From Cereibacter azotoformans (GTDB lineage: Bacteria; Pseudomonadota; Alphaproteobacteria; Rhodobacterales; Rhodobacteraceae), in NCBI GenBank assembly GCA_017599285.1, contig JAGFXX010000001.1:372001-436000 (forward strand): a DNA stretch of 64,000 nucleotides, written 5' to 3'. The translations under genes and the position numbers were made by a program. The notes under the pieces were generated by a model. It was not told where the DNA came from, did not search any database, and saw nothing but the letters and a program-made list of their open reading frames with translations. Position 1 is the stretch's first letter, and every line of letters begins with the position of its first letter. Shown here piece after piece: positions 46,632 through 54,319 of this stretch.

Positions 46632-48008
46632 ATGACCCTCGCCTTCGCCCCTGAGCGGATCGAGCAATGGCCGCTGTCTAGGCTCCAGCCCTACGCTCGC
46701 AACGCCAAGCAGCATGGGCCCGACCAGGTCGCGAAGATCGCCGCCAGCATGGCCGAGTTCGGCTGGACCGTGCCGTGCCTCGTGGGCGAGGACGGCGAAT
46801 TGATCGCCGGGCACGGGCGCGTGCTGGCCGCCACGCAGCTGGCGCTGACCGAAGCGCCGGTGATCGTGCTGGGGCACCTAACCGAGGCGCAGCGGCGGGC
46901 CTACCGGATCGCGGACAACAAGCTGACCGAACTCGGCACCTGGGACGAGGCGCTGCTCTCGGCCGAACTGAACGACCTGCTGGCTGAAGACTACGACCTG
47001 TCGCTGGTCGGCTTCTCCGACGGCGAGTTGGACAAGCTGCTGGCCTACGTCGCGGAAGACGACGGTGAAGAAGGTGGCGCCGGGGGCTCCGTGCCGCCGG
47101 TGACCATCCCCGAGCCACCGCGCAATCCAGCATCACGAACCGGGGATCTCTGGATCCTCGGCGACCACCGCCTCCTCTGCGGGGACAGCACCAGCGCGGC
47201 CGACGTGCGCCGCCTGATGAATGGCGAACGGGCGATCCTGTTCGCCACCGATCCGCCCTATCTGGTCGACTACGACGGCTCGAACCATCCCACCCGCAAC
47301 AAGGATTGGTCAGCGTCCTACGGCACCACTTGGGATGACAGTTCGCAGGGGGCCGAGCTTTACGACGGCTTCATCGCGGCGGCCGTAGCGGAAGCCATCG
47401 CCGAAAATGCCGCCTGGTATTGCTGGCACGCGTCGCGCCGCCAGGCGATGCTAGAAGCCTGCTGGGAAAAGGCGGGTGCCTTCGTGCACCAGCAGATCAT
47501 CTGGGTGAAGGACCGCGGGGTTCTGACCCGCTCGCACTACCTCTGGAAGCATGAACCCTGCTTCATGGGCTGGCGGCGTCCGAACCGCCCGCCGAAGGTT
47601 GCCGAGCAGACGCTGCCCTCGACTTGGGAGATGCCGTCTTTCACCAAGGACGAGCGCCCCGATCACCCGACGCCGAAACCGCTCGACGCCTTCGGCATCC
47701 CGATGCGCCAGCACGTGGCGCGCGGCGGTCTCTGCTACGAGCCGTTCTCCGGCTCCGGCTCGCAGATCATGGCGGGCGAGGCCAACGGCCGACGCGTCTT
47801 CGCGATGGAAATCAGCGCCGCATATGTCGATGTCGCCGTGGAACGCTGGCAGGCCGAGACCGGCCGCGCCGCGATCCTCGACGGTGACGGTCGGACCTTT
47901 GCGCAGGTGAGAACCAAGCGGTTGGGCGACGATGCCAACGCCCGGGTCGATATTCCGACCACGGACGCAGCCCCCGAACCCGCGCGAAAACGCACGACCG
48001 CCGCGTGA
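46632..48008 (+). CDS. ParB-nuclease-domain fused DNA methyltransferase (N4-cytosine/N6-adenine)
   Basis: 458 residues. Residues 1-110 form a ParB-like domain (LSRLQPYARNAKQHG, AGHGRVLAATQLAL). After a short acidic linker comes the methylase: catalytic DPPYLVDYDGSNHP near residue 207 and the SAM-binding FSGSGSQIMAGEANGR near residue 370. The DPPY-before-FxGxG order is the beta class. Such fusions are common phage orphan methylases. No partner restriction enzyme is adjacent. A C5-methylase begins 1 bp after the stop. Confidence 0.93.
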   Translation: MTLAFAPERIEQWPLSRLQPYARNAKQHGPDQVAKIAASMAEFGWTVPCLVGEDGELIAGHGRVLAATQLALTEAPVIVLGHLTEAQRRAYRIADNKLTELGTWDEALLSAELNDLLAEDYDLSLVGFSDGELDKLLAYVAEDDGEEGGAGGSVPPVTIPEPPRNPASRTGDLWILGDHRLLCGDSTSAADVRRLMNGERAILFATDPPYLVDYDGSNHPTRNKDWSASYGTTWDDSSQGAELYDGFIAAAVAEAIAENAAWYCWHASRRQAMLEACWEKAGAFVHQQIIWVKDRGVLTRSHYLWKHEPCFMGWRRPNRPPKVAEQTLPSTWEMPSFTKDERPDHPTPKPLDAFGIPMRQHVARGGLCYEPFSGSGSQIMAGEANGRRVFAMEISAAYVDVAVERWQAETGRAAILDGDGRTFAQVRTKRLGDDANARVDIPTTDAAPEPARKRTTAA

Positions 48009-48009
48009 C

Positions 48010-49086
48010 ATGCATGACCTGGCTCTACCTTCCTCCGGAGACGCTTCCGGGGCCGGAGACGCATGCTTCTTCGGTCTCTCCCTCTGCTCCGGCGCGGGCG
48101 GGCTCGACCTCGGGCTCACCATCGCAATCCCCGGATATCGTGCTGTGGGTTACGTCGAGCGGGACGCCTTCGCCGCGTCCATCCTCGTGGCGCGGATGGA
48201 AGACGCGGCCCTGGATCGCGCGCCTGTCTGGGACGACATTGCCACCTTCGACGGCCGCCCGTGGCGCCGCGTGGTGGACATCGTCATTGCGGGCTATCCG
48301 TGCCAGCCGTTCTCAGTGGCAGGCAAGCGCAGGGGTGCCGACGACCCGCGCCACCTCTGGCCGCATGTCGCCCGGATCATCGGCGAGGTCGAGCCGCCCT
48401 TCGTGTTCCTCGAGAATGTCGCCCATCATCTCCGCCTCGGCTTCCCCGAAGTCGCCAGCGGACTGGTCGGCATGGGCTACAAGCTTGCGGCTGGCCTCTT
48501 CACGGCGGCGGAAGTCGGCGCGCCCCACAAGCGCGAGCGGCTGTTCATCCTTGCCATCCGCGAGGGGGACGAGCTGGCCGACCCCGCGCGCCTGCTCTGG
48601 TGCCCGGTCGAGTGGCGGGAACCGGACGGAACTGCTGCGGCTGTGGCCGACGCCGCAGACCGACTGCTTCCGCAGCCGGGGCGGAGACCGGATAAACGAG
48701 AAAGGTCTCGATGGCATGGCGCGGGACTGGCCGACAGCGACGACGGACGGACTCGCCCAACCGAGCGCGGGCATCCGCCGGACAGCCGATCTGATACACG
48801 CCAGCCGCATGTGGATGACGCCGACGGCGCGAGATCACAAGGACGGAGCGACGAGCCTTGCGAACACGCCGGTGAACGGCCTGCTTGGCCGCCAGGTCCT
48901 GGTGACGCAGATGGCTGGGCGCGATGCCTCGCCGTCGCCCAGGACCTTGAACCCGCTGTTCGTCGAGGCGCTGATGGGCTGGCCCACCGGGTGGACCGGC
49001 TTCGGCTCTGTGGCAACGGCGTGGTTCCCCTGGTTGCAGCGCATGCGCTGCGAACTCTCGCGGCTGAGCTGCTCTCCGCTGGATGA
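48010..49086 (+). CDS. C5-cytosine DNA methyltransferase
   Basis: 358 residues from the ATG at 48010, with the methylase motifs in order: I LCSGAGGLDLGL, IV GYPCQPFSVAGK with catalytic Cys, VI VFLENVAHH, VIII GAPHKRERLFIL and X RLRLCGNGVVP. The target-recognition region (about residues 195-305) is Arg/Asp-rich and low-complexity. The plus-one frame over 48632-49080 also looks like a protein. It likely protects island DNA or controls expression; the specificity is unknown. No matching endonuclease is adjacent. Confidence 0.9.
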   Translation: MHDLALPSSGDASGAGDACFFGLSLCSGAGGLDLGLTIAIPGYRAVGYVERDAFAASILVARMEDAALDRAPVWDDIATFDGRPWRRVVDIVIAGYPCQPFSVAGKRRGADDPRHLWPHVARIIGEVEPPFVFLENVAHHLRLGFPEVASGLVGMGYKLAAGLFTAAEVGAPHKRERLFILAIREGDELADPARLLWCPVEWREPDGTAAAVADAADRLLPQPGRRPDKRERSRWHGAGLADSDDGRTRPTERGHPPDSRSDTRQPHVDDADGARSQGRSDEPCEHAGERPAWPPGPGDADGWARCLAVAQDLEPAVRRGADGLAHRVDRLRLCGNGVVPLVAAHALRTLAAELLSAG

Positions 49087-49099
49087 GGTGGCGAGATGA
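48632..49099 (+). other. Second, protein-like reading frame inside the C5-methylase gene
   Basis: The overlapping frame (open 48005-49099) reads RLWPTPQTDC, WMTPTARDHKDGATSLANTP, and LNPLFVEALMGWPTGWTGFG near its end. In my experience phrases like LNPxFVEALMGWPxGWT close phage methylase-like proteins. The canonical frame over the same DNA carries motif X. The first part of this frame (Ser/Arg-rich) looks like a shadow. It may be a relic of an old frameshift, or truly dual-coding. Confidence 0.4.
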
Positions 49100-49314
49100 A
49101 GCAGTCCCGCCTCATGTCGCTGGTCGAGTCCGTCGCCAACGTGATCGTCGGCTATGGGGTCGCGGTCCTCACGCAGATCCTGATTTTCCCGATCTTCGGG
49201 CTGCACACGACGCTGGCGCAGAACCTGAAAATGGGCGCGGTGTTCACCGTCGTGAGCATCGCGCGGTCCTACGTCCTGCGGCGCCTGTTCGAGGCACTGC
49301 GAGTGCATCTGTAA
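49096..49314 (+). CDS. DUF7220-like small membrane protein
   Basis: 72 residues. It begins MKQSRLMSLVESVANVIVGYG, has two hydrophobic segments (GVAVLTQILIFPIFGL and MGAVFTVVSIARSYVL), and ends LRRLFEALRVHL. The pattern matches small phage membrane proteins I know as DUF7220. It overlaps the end of the alternative methylase frame and lies 9 bp after the true stop. Function unknown. Confidence 0.8.
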   Translation: MKQSRLMSLVESVANVIVGYGVAVLTQILIFPIFGLHTTLAQNLKMGAVFTVVSIARSYVLRRLFEALRVHL

Positions 49315-49370
49315 CGTTGCGAAAGGCGTCGAGGGGTGTAAGTTACTGAAAAGCCGCGTAGGATAAGGGC

Positions 49371-49835
49371 ATGGCAAGAATCGAGCGAAGCACAAAACTC
49401 TCGTTGACGCAGGACGAGTATCGTATCTGCTCCGAACCCTACGTTTTCTACCGTTTGATCTCGGACGGTAATGGCTTCCGGCTTATGACTGCAACTGCGT
49501 CAGAGAACATTGGGTGGTATCGCGCCTTCGAAGATCAAGCGTCATTGATCTCGGTGACCGCGCAGGTCTTTTCAGATCGCGGCTTGTACATAGTGACCAA
49601 AGAGGATCATGCAGGGCGAAGTTACGTTGAGACTTCAATTTACCCCAACGAGGAAGATCTGCTTCATCTTGCTGCCACCGTTCTTGATAGGATCGGCTTC
49701 GAAGATATTTCGGTACTCGCTCTCCGTGAAATGAAGACGATTTACGATGAGTTTTCCTCGGACGAAAGTGGCGACGACACTTACCTGAGCGATGGTATGT
49801 GGATTACGTCTGATGGCCGGTTGGTCGAGAAATGA
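49371..49835 (+). CDS. Low-GC hypothetical protein (154 aa)
   Basis: 154 residues with visibly lower GC than its neighbours. It is acidic toward the end (IYDEFSSDESGDDTYLSDGMW), soluble, and has an alpha/beta look (YVFYRLISDGNGFRLMTA). No known family is recognised. It lies just left of the IS1380-type element, and a similar low-GC gene lies right of it. The composition suggests recent transfer separate from the phage module. Confidence 0.7.
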   Translation: MARIERSTKLSLTQDEYRICSEPYVFYRLISDGNGFRLMTATASENIGWYRAFEDQASLISVTAQVFSDRGLYIVTKEDHAGRSYVETSIYPNEEDLLHLAATVLDRIGFEDISVLALREMKTIYDEFSSDESGDDTYLSDGMWITSDGRLVEK

Positions 49836-49845
49836 TCCCACATTT

Positions 49846-51498
49846 CCCAAGTAAGGCGCTGATTTCGCTGTCCTGACCATTATATTTCCTATATAAAACA
49901 TGGTGTTGAAGGCTGCGAGGGGCGCGTTTCATGGATCACCCAGAGGGTGCGGGCTTGCAACGGGCAGATCGGGTGGATTTCGACCCTCGCGTGCGGCTGG
50001 AATTTCGCGGCACGCAGCTCAGTTCCGACGGCGGCCTTCTGGTGATGCGCGAGCTTGATGACGCGCTCGGGTTGTCCGATTTGGCGTCAGCGGCGCTGCG
50101 CGATACTCGCTCTGGCAAGAACACGGTCCATCGGCTCGACGGCCTGTTCCGGCAATCAGTCTTTGGGCGGCTGGCCGGATACGAGGATGTCAACGACGCC
50201 AACCGTCTCGCCTGCGATCCGGTCATGCGCCAAGTTGTCGGCGGCAGAGCGGTCGATGCACAAGCGGCCTCGGCATCGCAGATGGGACGGTTCGAGACCG
50301 AGACGCTGGCTCTGGCCGGGAACCGTGCCGCGCTGGCCGACCTGAACGGGCAATGGATCGACCGGTTCCATGACCGTAACGGGCTGAAGTACATCGTTCT
50401 GGACATGGACAGCTCGGTCAGCCCGACCCATGGCGACCAGGAAGGGTCCGCCTGGAATGGCCATTTCGACTGTAGCTGCTATCACCCCAACTTTCTGTTC
50501 AACCAGTTCGGGATGCTGGAACGCTGCGCCCTGCGCCATGGCAACGTCCACAGCGCCGATGGCTGGCGTGATGTTCTCGACCCCGTCATTGCGCGCTACG
50601 CGGAGCGCGACCTTGGTGGCAGGTTCTTCCGGGCCGATGCTGCCTACGCGATCCCGGCGATCTATGAGCGATTGGAAGAAGCGCGGTTCTTCTACGCCAT
50701 CCGGCTGCCCGCAAACGCGGTCCTCAAGGACAAGATCGCGCATCGGCTAACGCGCCCTGTCGGGCGGCCGTCACTGACCAAGGTCAAGCGGTTCTTCGAG
50801 GAATTCGAGTATCAGGCGGCGTCCTGGGACAAGGAACGCCGGGTGATCGCCAAGATCGAATGGCATCCGGGCGAACTGTTCCCGCGTGTCGGCTTCATCG
50901 TCACCAACCTGCCGATGGAGCCGGACTGGGTGGTGCGGTTCTACAACCAGCGCGGCACCGCCGAGCAGCACATCAAAGAGGGCAAATACGCCTTTCGCTG
51001 GACGCGGCTGTCGTGCCGGAAGTTCCGCGACAATGAGGTGCGGCTGCAACTGCACGCCCTGGCGTACAACCTGGCCACCTTCTTGCACTGCATCGAGCTG
51101 CCCGAGGCCATGGCCGACTGGTCGTTGACCAGCCTGCAACTGAAGCTGATCAAGATCGGGGCACGTGTGGTCCGTCACGCCCGCACCATCACCTTCCAGC
51201 TGGCCGAGGTCGCTGTCACCGGCACGATGGTACGCGCCATCCTCGCCGCTATCCGCCGATTGCGAGCGCCACCGCTATGCGCATGATCGCGATCCACGCT
51301 CAAACTGAACGAAAGCGGCTGGACAGATCTGTCCGCTGCGCTGAAAAACGCCGCCCCTGGGCAAGGAAACAGCGGCTTCGCGGTCTGATCCGTCCAGATC
51401 CAGCAGTCTGCGCGACCGCAGGTGCCGCTTGCGGCAGAAAATCCTTGTCTAGCGCTCGGATACAGGCGATCTTCACCTCAAACGACACGCCACTTGGG
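49846..51498 (+). mobile_element. IS1380-type insertion sequence (approximate ends)
   Basis: The transposase at 49931 belongs to the IS1380 type. Likely ends are CCCAAGT at 49846-49852 and its inverted match ACTTGGG at 51492-51498, with loosely matching bases inside. No target duplication is evident, so the ends are provisional. Confidence 0.55.
49931..51286 (+). CDS. IS1380-family transposase
   Basis: 451 residues. The N-terminal region FRGTQLSSDGGLLVMRELDDALGL is the IS1380 signature, followed by VHRLDGLFRQSVFGRLAGYED. A DDE core is seen in YIVLDMDSSVSPTHGDQEG (first Asp), FFRADAAYAIPAIYERLEE (second Asp) and QRGTAEQHIKEGKYAFRW (Glu). It moves the element by cut-and-paste. The frame is intact, so the element could be active. 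The ATG follows GCGAGGGGCG. Confidence 0.93.
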   Translation: MDHPEGAGLQRADRVDFDPRVRLEFRGTQLSSDGGLLVMRELDDALGLSDLASAALRDTRSGKNTVHRLDGLFRQSVFGRLAGYEDVNDANRLACDPVMRQVVGGRAVDAQAASASQMGRFETETLALAGNRAALADLNGQWIDRFHDRNGLKYIVLDMDSSVSPTHGDQEGSAWNGHFDCSCYHPNFLFNQFGMLERCALRHGNVHSADGWRDVLDPVIARYAERDLGGRFFRADAAYAIPAIYERLEEARFFYAIRLPANAVLKDKIAHRLTRPVGRPSLTKVKRFFEEFEYQAASWDKERRVIAKIEWHPGELFPRVGFIVTNLPMEPDWVVRFYNQRGTAEQHIKEGKYAFRWTRLSCRKFRDNEVRLQLHALAYNLATFLHCIELPEAMADWSLTSLQLKLIKIGARVVRHARTITFQLAEVAVTGTMVRAILAAIRRLRAPPLCA

Positions 51499-51561
51499 GA
51501 ATGCAGGATGATCCTCGAACTAGATTGGTCTGTGTGACCCAAAGCGAAAGGCGGTGCGGGA

Positions 51562-51945
51562 GTGGGTGATTTCGAGGATGTTTTTGGCGCTGGCGCTGAC
51601 GCCGTTGATATAATTGATGGGTACTCCCGGCAATACGAGCGGGCAAGCGCCAGAGAAAAGGCAAATTGGTGGGGCAGAGCGACTGAGGAAGAACTTGAAG
51701 CGGCAGATTCCGACGACGAGCTAGACGCTTGGCGTCGGTCAATGTTGTCTCGCGGTTATACCAGAGGTCCGCGCTTTTCTACGTATGCAGAATTATCCGC
51801 TTGGGACCGTGAAAACAAGCGGCCACATATTCGCCGACGTAATGGAAACGGCTTTGAAGTATTCTTCACTGATCGAATTTCCTCGGATCCGTTGCAATCA
51901 GAAGGCGGTCCGAAGAAGGCTGATGATGACGAAATTCCGTTCTGA
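51562..51945 (+). CDS. Low-GC hypothetical protein (127 aa)
   Basis: 127 residues from a GTG, acidic (EEELEAADSDDELDAW) and soluble, ending KKADDDEIPF. AT-rich codons compared with the rest of the window. No family recognised. Alternative start codons cannot be judged since no strong ribosome site is present. It follows the IS1380-type element and precedes the truncated DUF3489 gene on the other strand. Confidence 0.6.
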   Translation: MGDFEDVFGAGADAVDIIDGYSRQYERASAREKANWWGRATEEELEAADSDDELDAWRRSMLSRGYTRGPRFSTYAELSAWDRENKRPHIRRRNGNGFEVFFTDRISSDPLQSEGGPKKADDDEIPF

Positions 51946-52013
51946 GGGGTGACAGTCGCCGTCTTGCGAATGGACGGCAACTATCACTTCTTTGGGCTGT
52001 AACGAGCGCTGCC

Positions 52014-52307
52014 TCAGAGAATTTTGTACACGCGCCCCCGGTCCTCGACTTTCTCCGACGTCACCTCGAGCCCGAGTTTCTTCTTCAGCGCCCCGGCCAT
52101 CGCGCCGCGCACCGTGTGCGACTGCCAGCCCGTCGCAGCCATGATCTCTTCAATGGTCGCGCCGTCCGGTGCGCGCAGCATGGCGATCAGGGTGGCCTGC
52201 TTGGTCCCCTCGCGCGGCGTACGCGCCTTCGGCGCGGCTTCGGGTCCCGTTGGGGTGGCCGGCGGGGGCTCCTCCGGTAATCCTCCCGGTTTTAGCGGGA
52301 TCCGGCC
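52014..52307 (-). pseudogene. DUF3489 gene, 5'-truncated by an insertion sequence
   Basis: The minus strand encodes a C-terminal fragment of about 97 codons: REGTKQATLIAMLRAPDGA, EEIMAATGWQSHTVRGAM, then KKKLGLEVTSEKVEDRGRVY and a stop at 52016-52014. These phrases are the DUF3489 core. The missing N-terminus (about 80 residues in relatives) would lie where the IS3 element now begins at 52308. No remainder is found right of the insertion cluster. Confidence 0.85.
52275..52287 (-). repeat. Motif GGGAGGATTACCG, left copy
   Basis: On the minus strand this 13-mer is identical to one on the plus strand at 57862-57874, so it brackets the IS cluster in inverted orientation. The bases beyond it are loosely similar on both sides (AGC or AGA near a GGTT block). 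It could be the ends of an older element or the residue of the insertion target. Confidence 0.4.
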
Positions 52308-52314
52308 GTAGAAT

Positions 52315-52598
52315 TCACGCGGCCATCTTCAGCTTCATGGCAGGTGTGACCCCGCCGATGCCCATGTTGGGGCGTTCGTTGTTGTAGTTCCAGAGCCATT
52401 CGGTGGCGATCTGCTGCACTTCCTCGATGGTTTCAAAGATGTAGAGGTCCAGCCATTCATGCCGGACCGTCCGGTTGTAGCGCTCGACGTAAGCGTTCTG
52501 CTGCGGCTTGCCGGGCTGGATGTAGGTCAGGGCGATGCCCTGCTTCGAAGCCCAGGTCATCAGCGTGGAACTGACGTATTCCGGGCCGTTGTCCACCC
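52315..52598 (-). pseudogene. IS3 orfB, 3' fragment
   Basis: Encodes the C-terminal part of an IS3-type transposase from the residues VDNGPEYVS. Visible motifs include PQQNAYVERYNRTVRHEWLD (catalytic Glu region) and NYNNERPNMGIGGVTP before the stop. The N-terminal part lies beyond the IS21 insertion at 55252-55807. The DDE residues are split, so no active enzyme can form unless IS21 excises. Confidence 0.85.
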
Positions 52599-52641
52599 TG
52601 ATGAGCGACAACCAAGTTGGCCGAAACCGTCAGGCAAGTTG

Positions 52642-52699
52642 GCCGCTGGGTTCAGCCGGAGGACGGGCGTAGCCCGTCCCGGAGGCTGAACCCAGCGGC
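52642..52699 (+). repeat. Large palindrome near the left end of IS21
   Basis: GCCGCTGGGTTCAGCC (52642-52657) is matched perfectly by GGCTGAACCCAGCGGC (52684-52699), with a second stem GGACGGGC-GTA-GCCCGTCC inside. Folded DNA or RNA would be very stable. It lies 88 bp before the istA start and could act as a regulator of istA or a host target structure. Confidence 0.75.
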
Positions 52700-52786
52700 T
52701 GGCCCTCGTTTCGGGGGAGAAGGGTAGGTGCTGGCCGCTGCGGGCCGGTAGGGTCGAGGTCTCTGCTACCAAACGGAGATCCGACC

Positions 52787-54319
52787 GTGCCGGGCAAACC
52801 CGTCACCGACCAGCAAGTGAGAGTCTACATGACCGACCGTCTCCAGCACAGCCAGCGTGTCGCCGCCGCCCGCGCCGGCTTCAGCGAACGCACCGCCCGC
52901 CGCATCGATGCCGATCCGCGCCTTCCATCGCAACGTCCGGCCCCCCGGGGCCGCACCGTGCCCGACCCGCTCGAGGCGGTGTGGGAACCGGTGCTGCTGC
53001 CGATCCTCGCGCGTGATCCAGCCGTTCAGGCCGTCACCCTGTTGCGGCACCTTCAGACGAGCGATCCGGAGGCCTTCCCCGACGACCGCGTGCGCCGGAC
53101 GCTCGAGCGGCGCGTCCGCGACTGGCGTGCCCTGAACGGACCCGAGCGCGACGTGATCTTCCGCCAGACGCCGGAACCCGGCCGGATGGCGCTGTCGGAC
53201 TTCACCGATGCGAACGAACTCTGCGTGACGATCGCGGGGCAGCCGCTTGAGCAGCGCCTCTACCACTTCGTCCTGGCCTACAGCGGCTGGGAACATGCCG
53301 CCGTGGTGCTGGGCGGCGAGAGCTTCCCGGCGCTGGCCGAGAACCTCCAGAACGCGCTCTGGACCCTTGGCGGAGTGCCTGGCGAGCATCGCACCGACAG
53401 CCTGTCCGCAGCTTATCGGAACCTCGATGCCGAGGCCGCGGCGGACGTCACCAAGCGCTATGACGCCTTCTGCGCCCACTACGGCATGCTCGCCAGCCGC
53501 AACAATCCGGGCGAGGCGCACGAGAATGGATCTGTCGAGGCCCACAACAACCACCTGAAGGTCGCCCTTGATCAGGCCCTGATCCTGCGCGGCTCCCGCG
53601 ACTTCGCCGATCTCGCCAGCTGGCGCCGCTTCGTCGATGAACTGGTTGCTCGACGCAACCGCCGGCGCGAGTCCGCGGTGCGCATTGAGATGGCGGCGCT
53701 CAGGCCGCTGCCGGCCCGGCGCACCACCGACTTCACCGAGGTGGTCGCGCGGGTCACGAAGACCGGGGGCTTCCTGGTCCACCAGGTCTTCTACTCGGCG
53801 CCCTCCCAACTGATCGGCAAGCGGTCGAACCGGAGGTTCGCCTCCGGCGAAACGGGTCCATGTCTACGACGACCGGATCGAGGCCTTTCTCGGAGCGACC
53901 CCTGTCGTCACGCACCCCGCCGTCGCGGCCGCGATGACGGCACCCGCGTCCACTGCGTCAACTATCGCCATGTCATCCACGCCCTGCGCCGCAAGCCGCA
54001 GGCGCTGGCCGGTTCCGTTTACCGCGACGGCCTGTTCCCGCGATCGGAATACGCCGAGGCCTGGGTCGCGTTGTCCGCCGCCTTGCCGCGTCGCGACGCC
54101 TGCCGTCGCATGGTCGATCTGCTGTGGCTCGCCCATGAGGAGGGCTGTGAGGCTGAACTGGCCGCGCTGATTGCCCAGACCCTCGGTCATGGCGAATTGC
54201 CCGAAGCCCATGCGCTAAGGAGTAAGCTGGAGCCGCGCCGGCGCGAGCTGCCCGACGACACGCCCGTCAACCTCACCGATCTCGCCCGCTTCGACGAACT
54301 GCTGGAGGCGCGCGCATGA
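52787..54319 (+). CDS. istA: IS21 transposase IstA (carrying an internal hairpin insertion)
   Basis: 510 residues from a GTG with CGGAG 7 bases upstream. HTH-like N-terminus (AARAGFSERTARR), then the integrase-type core: LSDFTDANELCVTI (Asp), YRNLDAEAAADV ... RNNPGEAHENGSVEAHNNHLK with conserved N/E. At 53825-53852 a 28-nt hairpin insertion (7-bp stem, TTCG loop) with a CGG on each side is present. The next about 25 codons make sense only in another frame (VYDDRIEAFLGATPVV), and the original frame returns near 53930. The ORF is open, but this loop is scrambled and activity is doubtful. Confidence 0.82.
   Translation: MPGKPVTDQQVRVYMTDRLQHSQRVAAARAGFSERTARRIDADPRLPSQRPAPRGRTVPDPLEAVWEPVLLPILARDPAVQAVTLLRHLQTSDPEAFPDDRVRRTLERRVRDWRALNGPERDVIFRQTPEPGRMALSDFTDANELCVTIAGQPLEQRLYHFVLAYSGWEHAAVVLGGESFPALAENLQNALWTLGGVPGEHRTDSLSAAYRNLDAEAAADVTKRYDAFCAHYGMLASRNNPGEAHENGSVEAHNNHLKVALDQALILRGSRDFADLASWRRFVDELVARRNRRRESAVRIEMAALRPLPARRTTDFTEVVARVTKTGGFLVHQVFYSAPSQLIGKRSNRRFASGETGPCLRRPDRGLSRSDPCRHAPRRRGRDDGTRVHCVNYRHVIHALRRKPQALAGSVYRDGLFPRSEYAEAWVALSAALPRRDACRRMVDLLWLAHEEGCEAELAALIAQTLGHGELPEAHALRSKLEPRRRELPDDTPVNLTDLARFDELLEARA
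53822..53855 (+). repeat. 28-nt hairpin insertion in istA with CGG on both sides
   Basis: Stem CCGGAGG (53830-53836), loop TTCG, then CCTCCGG (53841-53847). Flanked by CGG at 53822-53824 and 53853-53855, as a 3-bp target duplication would give. The surrounding code expects AAG-CGG-GTC-CAT. Confidence 0.6.
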
